Positions 1-38,639 are shown, counted from the first letter of the stretch. The stretch: 64,000 bases of DNA from Rhabdophis nuchalis (GCA_039707465.1 CM077644.1:83379875-83443874), one strand, 5' to 3'. Translations and numbers: made by a program. Notes: generated by a model from the sequence alone, not told the origin.

Positions 1-123
1 GGACTACTGCAGTCCAGTGTGCTAATTGTATGCAAAGGTGCTTGGGGGTGGGAGAGTGCCAGTTTCAAGTTTAACCAACCCCTCCCACCTCTCTCTCATT
101 CAGTCCTAGAAAGCACACAATGT

Positions 124-193
124 CAACTCATTTTTGAAATCTTGCCAAGAAGACTCCAGGGACCAGTCCAGGCAGCCACCAGGAGTCATGATT
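124..193 (+). repeat. 3' tail of a squamate SINE/BovB-type repeat
   Basis: The stretch with CTTGCCAAGAAGACTCCAGG and GGCAGCCACCAGGAGTCA resembles the conserved 3' part shared by tRNA-derived squamate SINEs and their partner LINE. Only about 70 bp is left. It sits in intron 13 of the vitellogenin gene. Confidence 0.45.
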
Positions 194-298
194 AATTTCA
201 AGGTGGCAAAACAAAACCCCAAACCATACGGAGAGGCATTTAAAATCACTGTTTCTTTCTAAGTGATATATAATAGTAGAAGACGATACGTTGCTTAC

Positions 299-26481
<26,183 letters not shown>

Positions 26482-26520
26482 AATGGAAGGGGAATGGCAA
26501 CCAGAAAGTGCTAGTACCTG

Positions 26521-26527
26521 TTTTATA
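26521..26527 (-). promoter_or_regulatory. TATA box of the vitellogenin promoter
   Basis: TATAAAA lies 40-46 bp upstream of the ATG on the minus strand. This places transcription start near 26497 with a leader of about 15 nt, as in other vertebrate vitellogenin genes. The 200 bp upstream (26528-26730) are single-copy-looking and contain forkhead-like (AAACAAG), NF1-like (TTGGCCAA) and GATA-like (GATAAG) motifs that would suit a liver promoter. I see no perfect oestrogen response element (GGTCAnnnTGACC) there by eye. Confidence 0.7.
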
Positions 26528-26735
26528 GAGAATCATATTTAGTCACATGGCCGTCTTGGAGAAGTTTTTTTGGATGAATAAGCACATGTTTAGTTTAGTA
26601 TTGATTGGCCAAACAAGAAATATTTCCTGATAAGAGATAAGAGATACTGATGTCACACAATCATGCAATGGTTTTAGCCAAATCAATATTTAGTCAGTAA
26701 TTCTTGCAGCTAAATGCTAATGCAAGCCTCTAAGG

Positions 26736-27087
26736 CAGTGATGGCGAACCTATGGCACGGGTGCCACAGGTGGCATGCATAACCATTTCTTAGGGCACGT
26801 AAGGCGTTGCCCTGTGAGCTCCAGCGCGCATGTGTGCTCTGGCCAGCTGATTTAGGCCTTCTTTTGAGGCTGTTTTTCACCCTCTGGAGGCTTCAGGAGC
26901 TTTCCTGAAGGTGGGGAAGGGAGGCTGTTTTCACTCTTCCCAGGCTCCTAGAAAGCCTCTGGAGCCTAGGGAGGCCAAAAGCAGGGGGTCATGCACATAG
27001 CATTATGGATGTGGCACGCCCACACATGACCCCCCCTGCGCTCCCCACGCTTTTGGTACGTGAGCCAAAAAAGGTTAGCCATTACTG
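26736..27087. mobile_element. hAT non-autonomous element upstream of the vitellogenin promoter
   Basis: CAGTGATGGCGAACCTATGG to GGTTAGCCATTACTG; TSD CTCTAAGG (26728-26735) versus CTCTGAGG (27088-27095), seven of eight alike. It begins about 210 bp upstream of the TATA box. Confidence 0.85.
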
Positions 27088-27095
27088 CTCTGAGG

Positions 27096-27229
27096 CATGG
27101 GTGTCAACCTCTATCACGTCACGTGACATATTGTGATGTATCGTGACAGGTTTTGCCTTTGCGGAGCCAGGGTGGACATGGCATGCGCATGACACATCTG
27201 ACCTGCGGGCCCCCAGTTTGACAGGCCTG
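27096..27229. mobile_element. Second hAT-like element, directly adjoining
   Basis: CATGGGTGTCAACCTCTATC to CCCAGTTTGACAGGCCTG gives hAT-like terminal repeats (compare 42959, 48429 and 57846). No matching TSD found. It contains several GTGAC half-motifs, which are family-specific. Confidence 0.6.
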
Positions 27230-27834
27230 TTAAGGGTTTGACTGAGATGTAATAAACATTGGATTACGATGCTTCTAAAATGGGTATTTTACAGTAAAAT
27301 ACACAGAGCACTGATGTAATGCAAATGAAAAAGGATGAAAGAAATCCTGGTAGCTTTGCAAAACTCTTATTCGGAACCACTTATTGGAAGACCCAACAAA
27401 AAACTGCCTAACCTATACAACTATATTATTCCATTTAGTTGGAGTTGTGTCACCCAGCTTCAAGAAAAAAAGAAAGTTATTTGGGGATTATTGATGGTCT
27501 TTGAACTTGACTTCTTCCAAGCACTTGCTTATATGTAATAGATCTGTGATATGTGTAGGAAGAAGATTTACACTTGCATTGTTTTTAACAATAGACTGAC
27601 ACATTCAAATACAGTTTTAGCAGGGAAACTGTAGATATTTTAGACCAAGCCAGACCCAAATTTGCAATAAAATTCCTTACAGGCTTGGCATTTTGACGAG
27701 TCAGTCATAACAAATACGTAGAGGTAAACTCAATCTACAATATATTTTTTTAAAGAACAATTAAAGGCAAGAAAAAGCTCTAAGCATTTATTTTTAATTG
27801 TCATATTCTCTTAATCAGCAGCCAGATAGGTATT
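27230..27834. other. Upstream intergenic sequence, nothing recognised
   Basis: No exon-like frame; short ORF at 27335-27538 has no family likeness. Confidence 0.5.
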
Positions 27835-28070
27835 TTCTGAGCTTGGTTGTTTGCTTGCCGAAGTTTCATTACCCAGTGAGCTAATCTCATGAGTGACCTG
27901 ATTAGGTCACTGATCAGGGCATTCATGCTGATGCATCAGGGCAACAGTATCAGGCCTCTGATGATCTTAGCACATTAAGTAGTGAGATGTCTGCAAGCAA
28001 ACAGCCAATTTAAGAGAGCACCAAAGACTCGACAATTCAACTCTGAGCTACAGATATTCTCAGTAATCCG
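27835..28070. mobile_element. Penelope-like terminal repeat, inverted pair, degraded
   Basis: GTTTGCTTGCCGAAGTTTCATTACC on the left is the approximate complement of a right half that contains CTGATGATCTTAGCAC, TGAGATGTCTGCAAGCAAAC and GAGAGCACCAAAGACTC. The CTGATGA ... (G)A(A)A(C)GTCTGC order recalls the hammerhead-like hairpins at 4.5-5.1 kb. Confidence 0.5.
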
Positions 28071-29935
28071 TTCAAGACTGGTAGGACAAGCTGACATAGG
28101 TGAATACCCAGAAAAGTTATCTTCCCCATAAAACGATGATGGTACCTTCCTGGCAATGAAATGTCTGCAGGAAGAAAAACATACTCACAGAGTTGACACT
28201 GACGTATGGCATATAATTAATCATTTGTAAAGCCTTCCAAATCTTCAAAAGTAGGGTAGCATGTAAACACTTTTGTCTATTGATACTTTGATTTAGAATG
28301 CAATGCATTAAGCTGAGAAAAGGCTGAAAAAAAGATAAGAATTTGAATAATGAAAAAGAGCCGTCGTTTCTCTCTCTTATTGAGCCATTAACTAATATCA
28401 TAATGATATCATATAATAAATGTATCATAAAGATTCCACATTAACATGATCTGCTGAGTGTTGGCAAAAGTCAGCCCAACTCAACCCTTCTGAAGGAGAT
28501 AATACTAATAGCGTTGAATGAATTTGCACAAACACTATATTGCAATCCAGAAAGGACAGCAAATGTTTAGTGGACTTTAGTGTAATTGAAGTGGATACTT
28601 TGAATTTATAGGATCTTTGCTGTATAAATGAAACATGGAAACAGCCTAATTAACTGTAGGAGAATGATTGTTTGTATTTTTATTGTCTCTCTCTCTCTAA
28701 CTCATTCTTTCTGGGTAATAGGAGGCATCTGATCTATTGTTGGAGTGTTGCTGATAAACTAAGTCTTGCTCTATATTCATGTTGTTAAATTATTGTGCAA
28801 CAAGACCAATTTCATACTGAGATATATCGCCTAACTGCAAAACATAGTTTAGGGAAACAGTTCCAATAAATAACAATATCTTCGCATAGTACATATAACA
28901 ATCCTGTTCTTAAGAAGAGTTAAGGATTTTTTTTTTTTTTTAAACATACAGTACATTACCACTATATGTTAGAAAAGTTTAATACCAATCCTTTAGTGGC
29001 AGAAAAATACTTTTAGAATTGTAAGGACAAATTCTGGGTAATAGATTTTTTAATAAATTGTATTCATACAGTCTATATCTTTTCCTACACTAGACACTTG
29101 AGACTAAGAAATCTGATCTGTTGGATTTAAAGAGTGAATGGTGGCTGGATGTGCAACTTATATTCAAGAAAAGGAATTCATTTATAGAAGCTAATGAATA
29201 TATACATGATTCAACCTAAAGTGTTGTTTTCCCCCCTATCATAATATGGTTATTTGTATGCTGTGTTTTTATGACAAATCATACTAAGGATAATTTATAA
29301 AAACATTGAGTGGGTTTCATATTTAAGGTTGATTCACTAATAATTACAAGATGACAGAAATTTAAATAATGAGGATGGCACACATTTTAAATAATCCATG
29401 ATACAGAACAAGATCTACAATAATAATAATAATGCAGCATACTCTAAACAGTAAAACTAAAAAAAAAAAACCTGCTGGAAGCTCTGAAACAGTAATATTG
29501 ATAACTTAATTAAGGATACTATATATGTAGTTTTGCTTCGATGTCAACCCTCCAAATTAAACTAGATTAAGAAATCAATACCACTAGGTCAGAACTACTC
29601 TTATTTTAACAGCTATAATAACAGAATCTTGCAACTCTGAATGTACTTCCTCACTCTGTCACAATTTTAATGTGAATTAGGAGGAGTCTTAGGCATTTAT
29701 TCAAACAAGTTTCTTCAAGAAGACTCAAATTAGACTTGACTGATCATTAATTTAGTAGAACCTCTTACTCCTATTTTTGAAGGTCCATTACATTTGATAA
29801 AACCAACATGTAGACCAATTTTATGCGTTTCAATTGATATATGTTGTAGTGATTTTTAGAAAAATATATTTTCCCAATATAGAATTCCAATATTTTAAGG
29901 TTTAAATAATAAGCTAAATAATGCTTATTCTCAAT
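28071..29935. other. Intergenic, no gene seen
   Basis: 1.9 kb of AT-rich sequence with homopolymer runs (T at 28927-28942, A at 29460-29470). No exon or named repeat. Confidence 0.5.
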
Positions 29936-29991
29936 TGTCTGTCTGTCTATCATCCATCCATCTACCTACCTACCTACTTACCTACCTACCT

Positions 29992-30028
<37 letters not shown>

Positions 30029-30075
30029 CTGTCTGTCTATCTGCCTGTCTATCATTTATCATCTATGTATCTATA
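29936..30075 (+). repeat. Mixed CTGT/CATC/CTAC/AATC/CTAT microsatellite
   Basis: Consecutive short blocks of TCTG, CATC, CTAC, (AATC)n and TCTG/TCTA repeats. Confidence 0.88.
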
Positions 30076-30170
30076 TAAAGCTTTCTATTTAGGAAGCAAA
30101 CATATTGTAATCTATTATGGAATCTATCTACTCAGTTACATTCCTATGCTTGCTTATAGTTCTGTGTAGT

Positions 30171-30487
30171 CAAGAGGTGTCAAACTGGATTTCTTCGAGG
30201 AATAGATCATCATTGTTCTCCATGGTCTGGCCAGGGGGGAAAGACAGGATGGACAGCAAACAGGATGGACACCTCCTGTAGCACTCTGCTGGCCAAAACA
30301 GGGTGTGTGGGGCCATACAGAGTGCTCCAGGGTAAAAATGGGGTGCAAGGGGTGCACATGACTCCTTCATCCTGTTTTGGCTAGCAGAAGCACCATGGGC
30401 CAGTCCTTTGCTATTTCCAGGACATCCCCACAGGCCAGATCTAAGCACCCCGCAGGCCACATCCAGCCCAAGTGTTAGACACCCCTG
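30171..30487. mobile_element. hAT-like non-autonomous element
   Basis: CAAGAGGTGTCAAACTGGAT to GTGTTAGACACCCCTG are imperfect inverted termini of the GTGTCAAACT family. No clear TSD. GC-rich interior differs from the flanks. Confidence 0.6.
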
Positions 30488-30495
30488 GTGTATGG

Positions 30496-32041
30496 TCTTA
30501 TTTGGAACCAAACGTGTTCAAAAAACTATAAATCAGTTGAAATGAATGGGCACATTACTTTTCACTAAGTATAATTCTACATGCAATTATTGTAACTATA
30601 AAGTACTTACGCTTGGCATGATTCCAGCAGGCACATAATATATCACACATTAAGATACAACAGGGTACATCCAAATAATTTAGAAACATTTGTTGCCATT
30701 TAAATTCAATTTATTATTCAGTTGCTTGGTGGGCTTTGCAATGATTGGTTTCAGCCATTAAAAGAAACCATGGTTTCTTTAAACATGGTTTGTTTCATAA
30801 ACTATCATTGGCTAGATTGACTTGTGTTATTATAACAAACTATGGCTTGCAAAGGATGGAAGAGCCATTTGTTTAATGAAAAGCTAAAAGAATTATGGTG
30901 AGAATATCCTGTAAGTAGAAAAAAACTAACCATAAATCTGTTACTTCACATTTGAAAACTGAAAAGCTAATGAGATATCCCAACTTAAATAATCAGATAC
31001 TCTTTTAATCAAGATGCTTGTCAGATTCAATCTAACATGTAAAATTCTGATTATCTGCAAATAATTATTCCAGCAATAATTATTTCTGCTTCCATTCCCC
31101 CCCACCCCCAATTTCTGATTGAATTCTAATGGAATTAGAGTCTCTCCATATAATCAATTACCTGTTCCTTTTCTATTGAATTGTTACATCCTCCATTAAG
31201 AACTTTGAAAAGTCTATTCAAGAAAAAAAAAAAGCTTTAATCACATATTTACTGGAAGTTGCTTTTAGCTTGATGTTCTGGTCCCTACAGGCAGAATTAC
31301 TGTCAGCAGCAAATAACATTTGTGCTTACTAGACTAGCATTTTTGTTGCAGAGACTTTTAAGTTTACACATTATCTGTTTTATAATTGTTAATGTATGCC
31401 CAGTATGATTGTTTTGCCTAAAGGAACCATATGATAAATAAACCTAGAGCATTAAAGTGCAGAACAGTCAAGAATCAGACAATTATATGCATGTTTTTCG
31501 ATCCCCATCCCCCCCAAGTAAATGTTAATACATACTCTCAAATAATAAATGGATTATATATGATTTGGAGGAGTTTAGTAAATACTAATCAAAAGCTCTG
31601 TGATTCAAGCTTTCTGTCTGTCACTTTCAGAACCACTGTTATTTTTGTTCGTTTTGTAACAAGTGTTGAAAATGGCACAAGTAAATCAAAGGTGATATGA
31701 TTCCCTTTAAAAAATGCCTCTTTTTCATTGTAACTTCTATTACACTGGGATGCATTCCCTTCCCCCAAAAGACCTTTATAAAAGTTTTCTTTCAATTATT
31801 AACAAATGGGTGGAACTCAAACATGTCTTGGGTCAGAGTCTGCCCGACATCAAATCTAAGATCAGGCCTTTCCTAACCAAATTTTGAGTCCTTCTGGCAT
31901 CTCATCTCTTTTTCTTTCTTCTCATTCCAATGAGTTTAAACCTATTTTAAGAATACACCAACTCAAAGATGGCAAATATTCTTCTTTTCTGCTGAATAGA
32001 GGCTGGGATTACAAATCTCAGCAGTGGGAATAGTACATTAG
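30496..32041. other. Intergenic, no gene seen
   Basis: AT-rich; the 89-codon frame at 31431-31700 has no recognisable domain. Confidence 0.5.
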
Positions 32042-32049
32042 GTGCAACT

Positions 32050-32685
32050 CAGGGCTGAAATGTACTGGTTGGGCTGAACCAGTAGTAAAAAATTCTACCA
32101 CACAGGAGTCGCACAGCTGACTACTGGTTTGGGCAAACCAGTAGTCAGCTGTGCGATAATCAGCTGTGCTGTGTGATTTATATTCACTAGAAATTGCGTG
32201 GCACAGCTGATTGTAATACAGCTGATCATCAGAACCTTTTTTTTTTTTTACATTTTAAAGCATTTTTTTACTATCAGTTTGGATGAACCAATAAAAAATG
32301 CTATAAAAAAGTTCCGATGATCACGTAGCACAGTTGATTGTCGCATAGCTGATCATTGGAACTTTTAAAAAACCCTTTGAAGCATTTTTTTTGCTACCAG
32401 TTTGGGTGAACCAGTAGTAAAAAAATGCTTCAAAAAAGGAAGACGTTCAGATCATCAGCTGTGCGACAATTAGCTGTGCCGTGCGATTTATATTAGTTAG
32501 AAAGCAGGAAATCCTTCTTCCTAGTGAATCTAAATCATGTGGCACAGATATACCCCCCTCTCACTGTTCCACTTACCTTTGCAGACTCAGAAAAGGCTTC
32601 TTAGTGCCTGCGATGTGCATACATGTGAAGCACGCATATGCGCGCAAAGCAAACCGGTAGCAGACTTCAGAGCATTTCACCCCTG
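32050..32685. mobile_element. 636-bp hAT non-autonomous element
   Basis: CAGGGCTGAAATG to CATTTCACCCCTG; flanks GTGCAACT (32042-32049) and GTGCAGCT (32686-32693) match at seven of eight. The interior is made of repeated AACCAGTAGTAAAAAA and CAGCTGTGC motifs on both strands. Relative of 44484-44773. Confidence 0.8.
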
Positions 32686-32693
32686 GTGCAGCT

Positions 32694-34114
32694 TACTCTG
32701 TCAAGGAAGGAAGTTTCCATTGGAGTTTTCTTGAGGAAGAGAAACTTCTTCTAAACAGCTAAAATATCCATTGTTTCCTTCACCCACCTTACATGCTTCT
32801 GGTAAGTTTAGTGAGATCTTCTTGGAGTAGAGAAAAAGGACAATAAAAAAGGACCAAAACCCGAGGGTTGTAAATTCTGTTCATGTTCTGCTGTGAGAAT
32901 GGTCTATAAGATCTTCAACCAAAGGTTTAGGGTCTTTGGGATGTGATCTCAGGAAAGCCACTGACATAATGACAGAAATATATCCCAAATTCAGACACAA
33001 CACATACAAGCGTGAAATGATTAAAAACTTCTGATGTTGGAAACCTTATGTTTTCTTTAGAAATATACCAGGAATAATTGTACCTGTCCTGCAAGATAAA
33101 TTAAATCAGTCCAGGTCCTATAAAACAATATTAAACAAAATATAAAATTCCTCCCTTGATTTTAGAGAAATGGGGGGTAGCGTGTGGGGAGAACCCAAAT
33201 GTCCACAGGGTTAATAAATTGCATAGACTTTGTCATGTGTAAACTGGGCACTGATATGGAAAGAATGGATTCTCCACTGTTTATTCATGGCACCTGTTGC
33301 CAAACCTAATCTGAATCTCTCGCCTTATTTTATGCTCTCTTGTAAAACCAGGATAACTGAGTACTGATCTGAATAGTTAAATCAATAAAATCTCCTTTAA
33401 GTCAAGCTCATTTCTTGAGTTCAGGGACACACTGAAAGTAATTTTCATGTCAACAGTGTTGAAGTGATTTTCTATTGCTTTCTTCTAAGATGTGGGATGT
33501 TCTTTAGTAGTCTTCCACATAGCTTCCAGGCCTAGGCACAGCCAGGTATTACCTCCATGTTTTATTTTATCTTGAAAAACTTTTCTTTTGAGAAGAAGGT
33601 CAAACACCAAAGTGATTTTACATCGACAGACTAAATGTTCTTTTTAAATTTACTTACAGACAAGATAGATTGTAAATAAACTTTTGATCAGGTCACAGTG
33701 ACTCAGTTGATAAGAGAACCAGGTTATAATATCAAGAGAGAAACAAATATATCTCTGCCAATGTAAATAATGAGCACACTACTTGCAGGCGACAAATCAG
33801 AGAAGACGACCAATGTAGATTATAACAAAACACCCAGAACATTATACATCTTTACATGGGTGTGATATGTGTCACCAGGCTTACTGAAAAACAGTTAGAG
33901 GTTTACTACAGTGCAGGAATAAGAATAGGACTCATAAATTATAACTTGGGATGTCAGGTACACCTGCAGGAGCATGAGGCAAATTTCTGACAATCCAGAG
34001 TTTTCCCAGAGAGAGGCTCAGATTAAGAGTCTGTACAATCCTGAGTTGGATGGAAGAAGGGGAAAGATATTTAGGATAGTCCCACTCTAGAATCTCTCAG
34101 GATATATGTAGTAG
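32694..34114. other. Intergenic, no gene seen
   Basis: No exon-like frame or named repeat. Confidence 0.5.
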
Positions 34115-34122
34115 GTTAGAAG

Positions 34123-34530
34123 CAGTGGTGGGCTTCTGCAGGCTCGCACCTACTCGCGAGAGCCGGTTGGTGAAATTTAGAGAACCGGTGACAGGGGGTT
34201 CCACCGGCGTACCTGGAAGTAAATCTGGCCCGCCGCTGCCAGTGACCCAACGGGAAGGAAAGGAAAGGAAGAAAGGAAAGGAAGAAAGAAAGAAAGAAAG
34301 AAAGAAAGGAAGGAAGGAAGGAAGGAAGGAAGGAAAGAAAGAAAGAAAGAAAGAATTTATCATCACAATTGAGTCCAAAATTTTGGTTGCTAAGCAAGAG
34401 CGTTGTTAAATGAGTTTCACCACATTTTAAAAGGTGGCCACTCCCACCCTGTCACATGACTGCCAAGCCATGCCCACAAAATAGGCCCCACCTACAGAGT
34501 AGGTTCTAAAAAATTTGAAACCCACCACTG
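34123..34530. mobile_element. hAT non-autonomous element with internal purine array
   Basis: Ten-bp perfect TIRs CAGTGGTGGG / CCCACCACTG and perfect 8-bp TSD GTTAGAAG (34115-34122, 34531-34538). The interior carries a (GGAAA)/(GAAA)/(GGAA) array at 34255-34354. Confidence 0.9.
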
Positions 34531-34538
34531 GTTAGAAG

Positions 34539-36241
34539 GTTATTCATTTATAATCCAGTAATTTGATAGCTGAAAGATTTTTCTATCTTTCTATGCCTGT
34601 GCTTTTTCTGCTAGTAGAACTCACTTGGCAATTGGGGTCTTACTGTCCCCTACTAGTCTTTAAAAGCAATGCAATGTTACCAAGTAAAATCATTCTAATG
34701 GGATGTTTGGAAAAAGCAAAATAACATTTTCCAATACAGGTCTATTTTTTGTACAATTTAAACTAGTATTTATTATTGTATAGTATGACTTGGTGGGTCA
34801 TCAGGTGGACCTTCATTATTACTGTTTACCATAATAACCAAAATAAGGAAAAGGGTGTAGATTCCCTTAAAAATGCTAACACAAAATAATTCTGTTCCTC
34901 TATAAAAATACTGTCAAAATCACTCCCCCCCCCCCCCCCCCCCGGCCATGAGCAGTGAACTGAACCGAGAATATAATCCTGCATTTGGCAGTTTTATTTG
35001 TTTCAGAAGTTTTATCATGAAAACTGGTTTTATGCAATCTTATTTTACATTTTGTTAGTGGGTAAATGAAACTTGGGAGATACGATACTCTGGATCTTAC
35101 AGAAGGAGTCAGAGATAAGAAAATGATCAGTTAGAAATATTGTGCTCTCTTTCAGATTGTGCAGATTGCCAACAGTGGTTTTAACTAAGGGGGAAAAAAG
35201 CATCTTGCTGTGTTTCAGCATGAGTGAGATTGGCAGAATTTGTTTCTTAATTTCATGGATGTTTGCTTAAAATAAACCTCAGCTACATAAGATGCAAGTT
35301 CATAATACTGTAATTTCTCAGCGTGATCCTAAGTAGGCTCTGTTGATCATTAATTCACCCAGGAAATAATTCAGATCTCACTTGTAAAAGGTTGCATCAG
35401 AGTACAATAGATACTGGGAACTGGGATCCAAGGCTCTGAACCAAGTTGGATAATATCCATGTTTAAGGGAATGACTTGGCCAGATGCATCCAAGTCAAGA
35501 AACAGGAAGATAAAGGGACTGGAATGATATCCTTCTGATATGTCATCTATGACTTGGTTTCCAAAGCCATTCCTGTCATTCATAAAATACAGCCTCCCTG
35601 TTCAGCTCATAGAATTCAGCTCATAGAATGGAAAAAATGGAAAATGAAAAAAATAAATGTTAGTGAGAGGAAAGGAAGGAAGACAAGAAGGAAACGATTG
35701 AACAGTATATGAGAATATTGATTGAGAAAATAGAGAAGTAATGAAGCAATACTATTTCTGCAATCGTTCATCAGCACTGGTGATAAAATATTCATCTTTT
35801 TTTTTTTTTTGGTTTCAAACAAGCAGGAGGATTCCAACAAAATCCAGCACATAAAGCTGCTTTCATTTCAAAGACAAACTGTATTTCTATGTGGCACGCA
35901 TGAAAAAAAAGTATCTCATAGAACAATCTGGATATAACACAGGCATTGCTAATATTAAGATAACCATGTATCATAGGAAAACTGTACATATGGCAAAACC
36001 CCCAAATGAAATAAAAAAAATAATGATGAATACTCTTAGTACAAATGGCACAAGCAACTATCAATTTTATTTAGATTTCCATTACTTTCTTTACAACTCT
36101 CTGGAGTGAATTCTAGTGCTTCCCACATTAGTCTAAGAAATTCCTCTCTAGTTATGTATATCATATAACTCAAAATTTGTTTACTTGTTTCACCCAAGAG
36201 AAAAAAAAAAACCAGAAACAAGCAGAGTCACATACGGAGAG
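34539..36241. other. Intergenic, poly-C tract, no gene seen
   Basis: A run of about 21 C at 34923-34943 is the only notable feature. The 70-codon frame at 35371-35583 (minus) has no known domain. Confidence 0.5.
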
Positions 36242-36249
36242 ATACAGAC

Positions 36250-36948
36250 CAGAGGTGATATTCAGCCAGTTCTGACAGGTTCTGAAGAACCGGTAGCAGA
36301 AATTTTGAGTAGTTTGGAGAACCGGCAAATAGGCTGGCCCTGCCACAACTGCCTCCCAGCTGATCTTCTTTTGTTGCTTTGAACAGGAGGGAATGGGGAT
36401 TTTGCAGTAACCTTCCCCAGGAGTGAGGAGGGAATGGGGATTTTGCAGTATCCTTCATGCCCACAAAGCCATGCCCACAGATCTGCGGGATCGCATCCTG
36501 CTCCATACATCCCTGCGGCCGATTCGCTCCCACAGAGAGGGACTTCTCCGGGTGCCGTCCACTAGGCTGCCAGCGGGCAACGCCCAGGGGAAGGGCCTTC
36601 TCTGTGGCGGGCCCGACCCTCTGGAACGACCTTCCCCCCGAAATTAGAACAACTACGGACCTCCGCTCCTTCCGTCAAAAATTAAAAACACACTTTTTCT
36701 GATTGGCCGGCCTAGGATAGTCAACTGTTTAGGGTTTTTATGATTAATTTCTAGTTTTAAATAATGGGTTTTTAGCGCAGGGTTAGTTTAATCTTATTTT
36801 ATATTGTATTATGCTGTGATTTTATATGTATTTTAAATTCCCTGTGCCCCGCCTCGAGTCCCTTCGGGGAGAGAGCGCGGGTTATAAATTAAAATTTATT
36901 ATTATTATTATTAGAACGGGTAGAAGAATTTTTTGAATCCCATAACTG
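36250..36948. mobile_element. hAT non-autonomous element hosting a CR1 insertion
   Basis: CAGAGGTGATATTC to GAATCCCATAACTG with perfect 8-bp TSD ATACAGAC (36242-36249, 36949-36956). The internal phrase GGGAATGGGGATTTTGCAGT occurs twice (about 36390 and 36430). A plus-strand CR1 3' end (36481-36914) lies between GCCCACAG and AACGGG. Confidence 0.88.
36481..36914 (+). mobile_element. CR1/L3 LINE 3' fragment nested in the hAT element
   Basis: Starts CTGCGGGATCGCATCCTGCT (LRDRILLHTS) and ends GTGCCCCGCCTCGAGTCCC plus (ATT)n. Closely similar to the 16900 copy, including the truncation point. Confidence 0.87.
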
Positions 36949-36956
36949 ATACAGAC

Positions 36957-38550
36957 ATACACACACATGAATGTGCATGCACACACATACACACACACAC
37001 AGAGTAAATTTGAACGCTGCTGTCAAGCAAATGGAATCTTACTGGTTTTAAGCTCTATAGATGCACCATTATATGGTTAGAGTTTTCTGCTGCTATTCAG
37101 AGTAAGAAAAATATCAGTGTTGGAAACTTGTAAAGATTTTTTTAGATTTGGTTGTTGTTACCTTTCTTGTGAAGGCTGATCTAGACTCAACTGGTGAGTG
37201 AATGTTGGGAGTGAGATGGTGGCACTGTGTCACCTCTCTCTCTCTCTTTCCCTCTCCCTCTCCCTCCTTCCCGTCCTCTCTGCTTCCCTCCCTCTCCCTC
37301 TCCCCATTTGTCCCTCCTTCTCCCCATTCTTCTCTCCCTTCCTCCTTTTCCTCCCTCTCTGCCTCTCACACATACTTACATGGACAAAGGTTTTTCAAAA
37401 GTGCCCCATGTTATCTTATAATGGCAGCTTTGTTTTTTAGAAAGGGATTCACGGCTGGCTATTTCATTAAAGAGTTCGCACCAATTGTAATAATTAAATG
37501 CCACTACAAGCTGTTTACAGGACAATGCTCTCTGATCTTTTTATCTTCAATGCCGATAAACTATGCAATGATAATTTCCTAAATCCAGATGTGGGAGGCA
37601 TACAGCGTTTGCTTTGATCTATTTGTTTTCCACTGCATCATTCAGAATGTAACTGGAAGCTACTTAGGCTATAATCTTTCATTCTTGCCTTGCTATGCAA
37701 AAAAAATAAAGAAATGACACTTGAAGAAAATGCCCAGGGCATCTCATCTTCAAGCTGAGAAGTCACTGCAATTGACTTGGGAAAGAAAGCCACTTCGGTG
37801 GGAAATCTCTCAGTCTTAAACAAGATCTGCTTTACTTGAAAGCACATCAGTAACTCCTGCCATAAATTTCCACTCACCTATGGGATATATATATATAGGA
37901 AGAGATAAAAGGGAGTGATCATAGCACATATACTGGTACTTAGATGGCTTCTGTACAAAGAAGAAATGATGTGTGTTACCGAATCTTGGAAAAGATAGTT
38001 ATATTAAAAAAATCATTTGTCAAGCCAGAGTAATCTCTTGAGGAAAGAGTGTGGGTGGGTGGGGAACAGACTGAGGTTTCAGATGAAACCTCAAGAATTA
38101 TTCACCATATACAAGAATCCATGTATCTGCCTGTTGATACTAAAAAGTCTTAAAACACATCAGGTAGACCAAAGTACACAAGAAAAAAAGGTGACATTCC
38201 AGGATAAAGTTTGCTGAAGCGACAATGGATATTAAAGAGTGAAGGAAGAGTAGCATTCCCCCCCCCCCCTGGGAGCTTACTTCTAGAGAAGGATTGGGAT
38301 GAAATAAATTAAGTACAGTTTTATTTTTGGCTTGCCACAATGCAAAGGCTGTCTAATCTGCTCCACTGTTAAAGTCTGGGCTTGTTGCTGGTGCTGGTTT
38401 GGGATGAATACATTATTACAATGTATTCACAGAATATGTCTGTCTCAATGATATGCTCTGTTTAGACACACATTCTCCTTGAAAAGAAGATATTTTTGTA
38501 TGAGGCCAAATCACAGCACATAACCACAACAACCATTCACAAAGAAATCC
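36957..38550. other. Intergenic, CT-rich tract at 37227-37370, no gene seen
   Basis: Irregular CTCT/CCCT-rich sequence accounts for the open frames here; no splice-bounded exon seen. Confidence 0.5.
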
Positions 38551-38628
38551 TCCTTCCTTCCTTCCTTCCTTCCTTCCTTCCTTCCTTCCTTCCTTCCTTC
38601 CTTCCTTCCTTCCTTCCTTCCTTCCTTC
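38551..38628 (+). repeat. (CTTC)n microsatellite
   Basis: About 19 tandem CTTC units followed by CT repeats. A shorter (CCTTT)n tract lies at 38868-38912. Confidence 0.92.
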
Positions 38629-38639
38629 TCTCTCTCTCT

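Noticed and set aside
1..298. Search for vitellogenin exon 14
   Set aside because: No minus-strand segment matches the next part of the protein with splice sites; the sequence is intron with a SINE tail.
26496..27240. Perfect oestrogen response element near the promoter
   Set aside because: Only scattered GTGAC/TGAC half-motifs are seen, several inside transposon sequence; no GGTCAnnnTGACC found by eye.
27892..27912. TGACCT-n4-AGGTCA everted repeat that looks like a nuclear receptor site about 1.4 kb upstream of the vitellogenin promoter
   Set aside because: It lies at the centre of a degraded inverted Penelope-like repeat, so the palindrome comes from the element; spacing is not that of an oestrogen response element.
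35371..35583. 70-codon minus-strand frame with low repeat content as a possible exon
   Set aside because: No recognisable domain, no convincing paired splice signals and no neighbouring exon.
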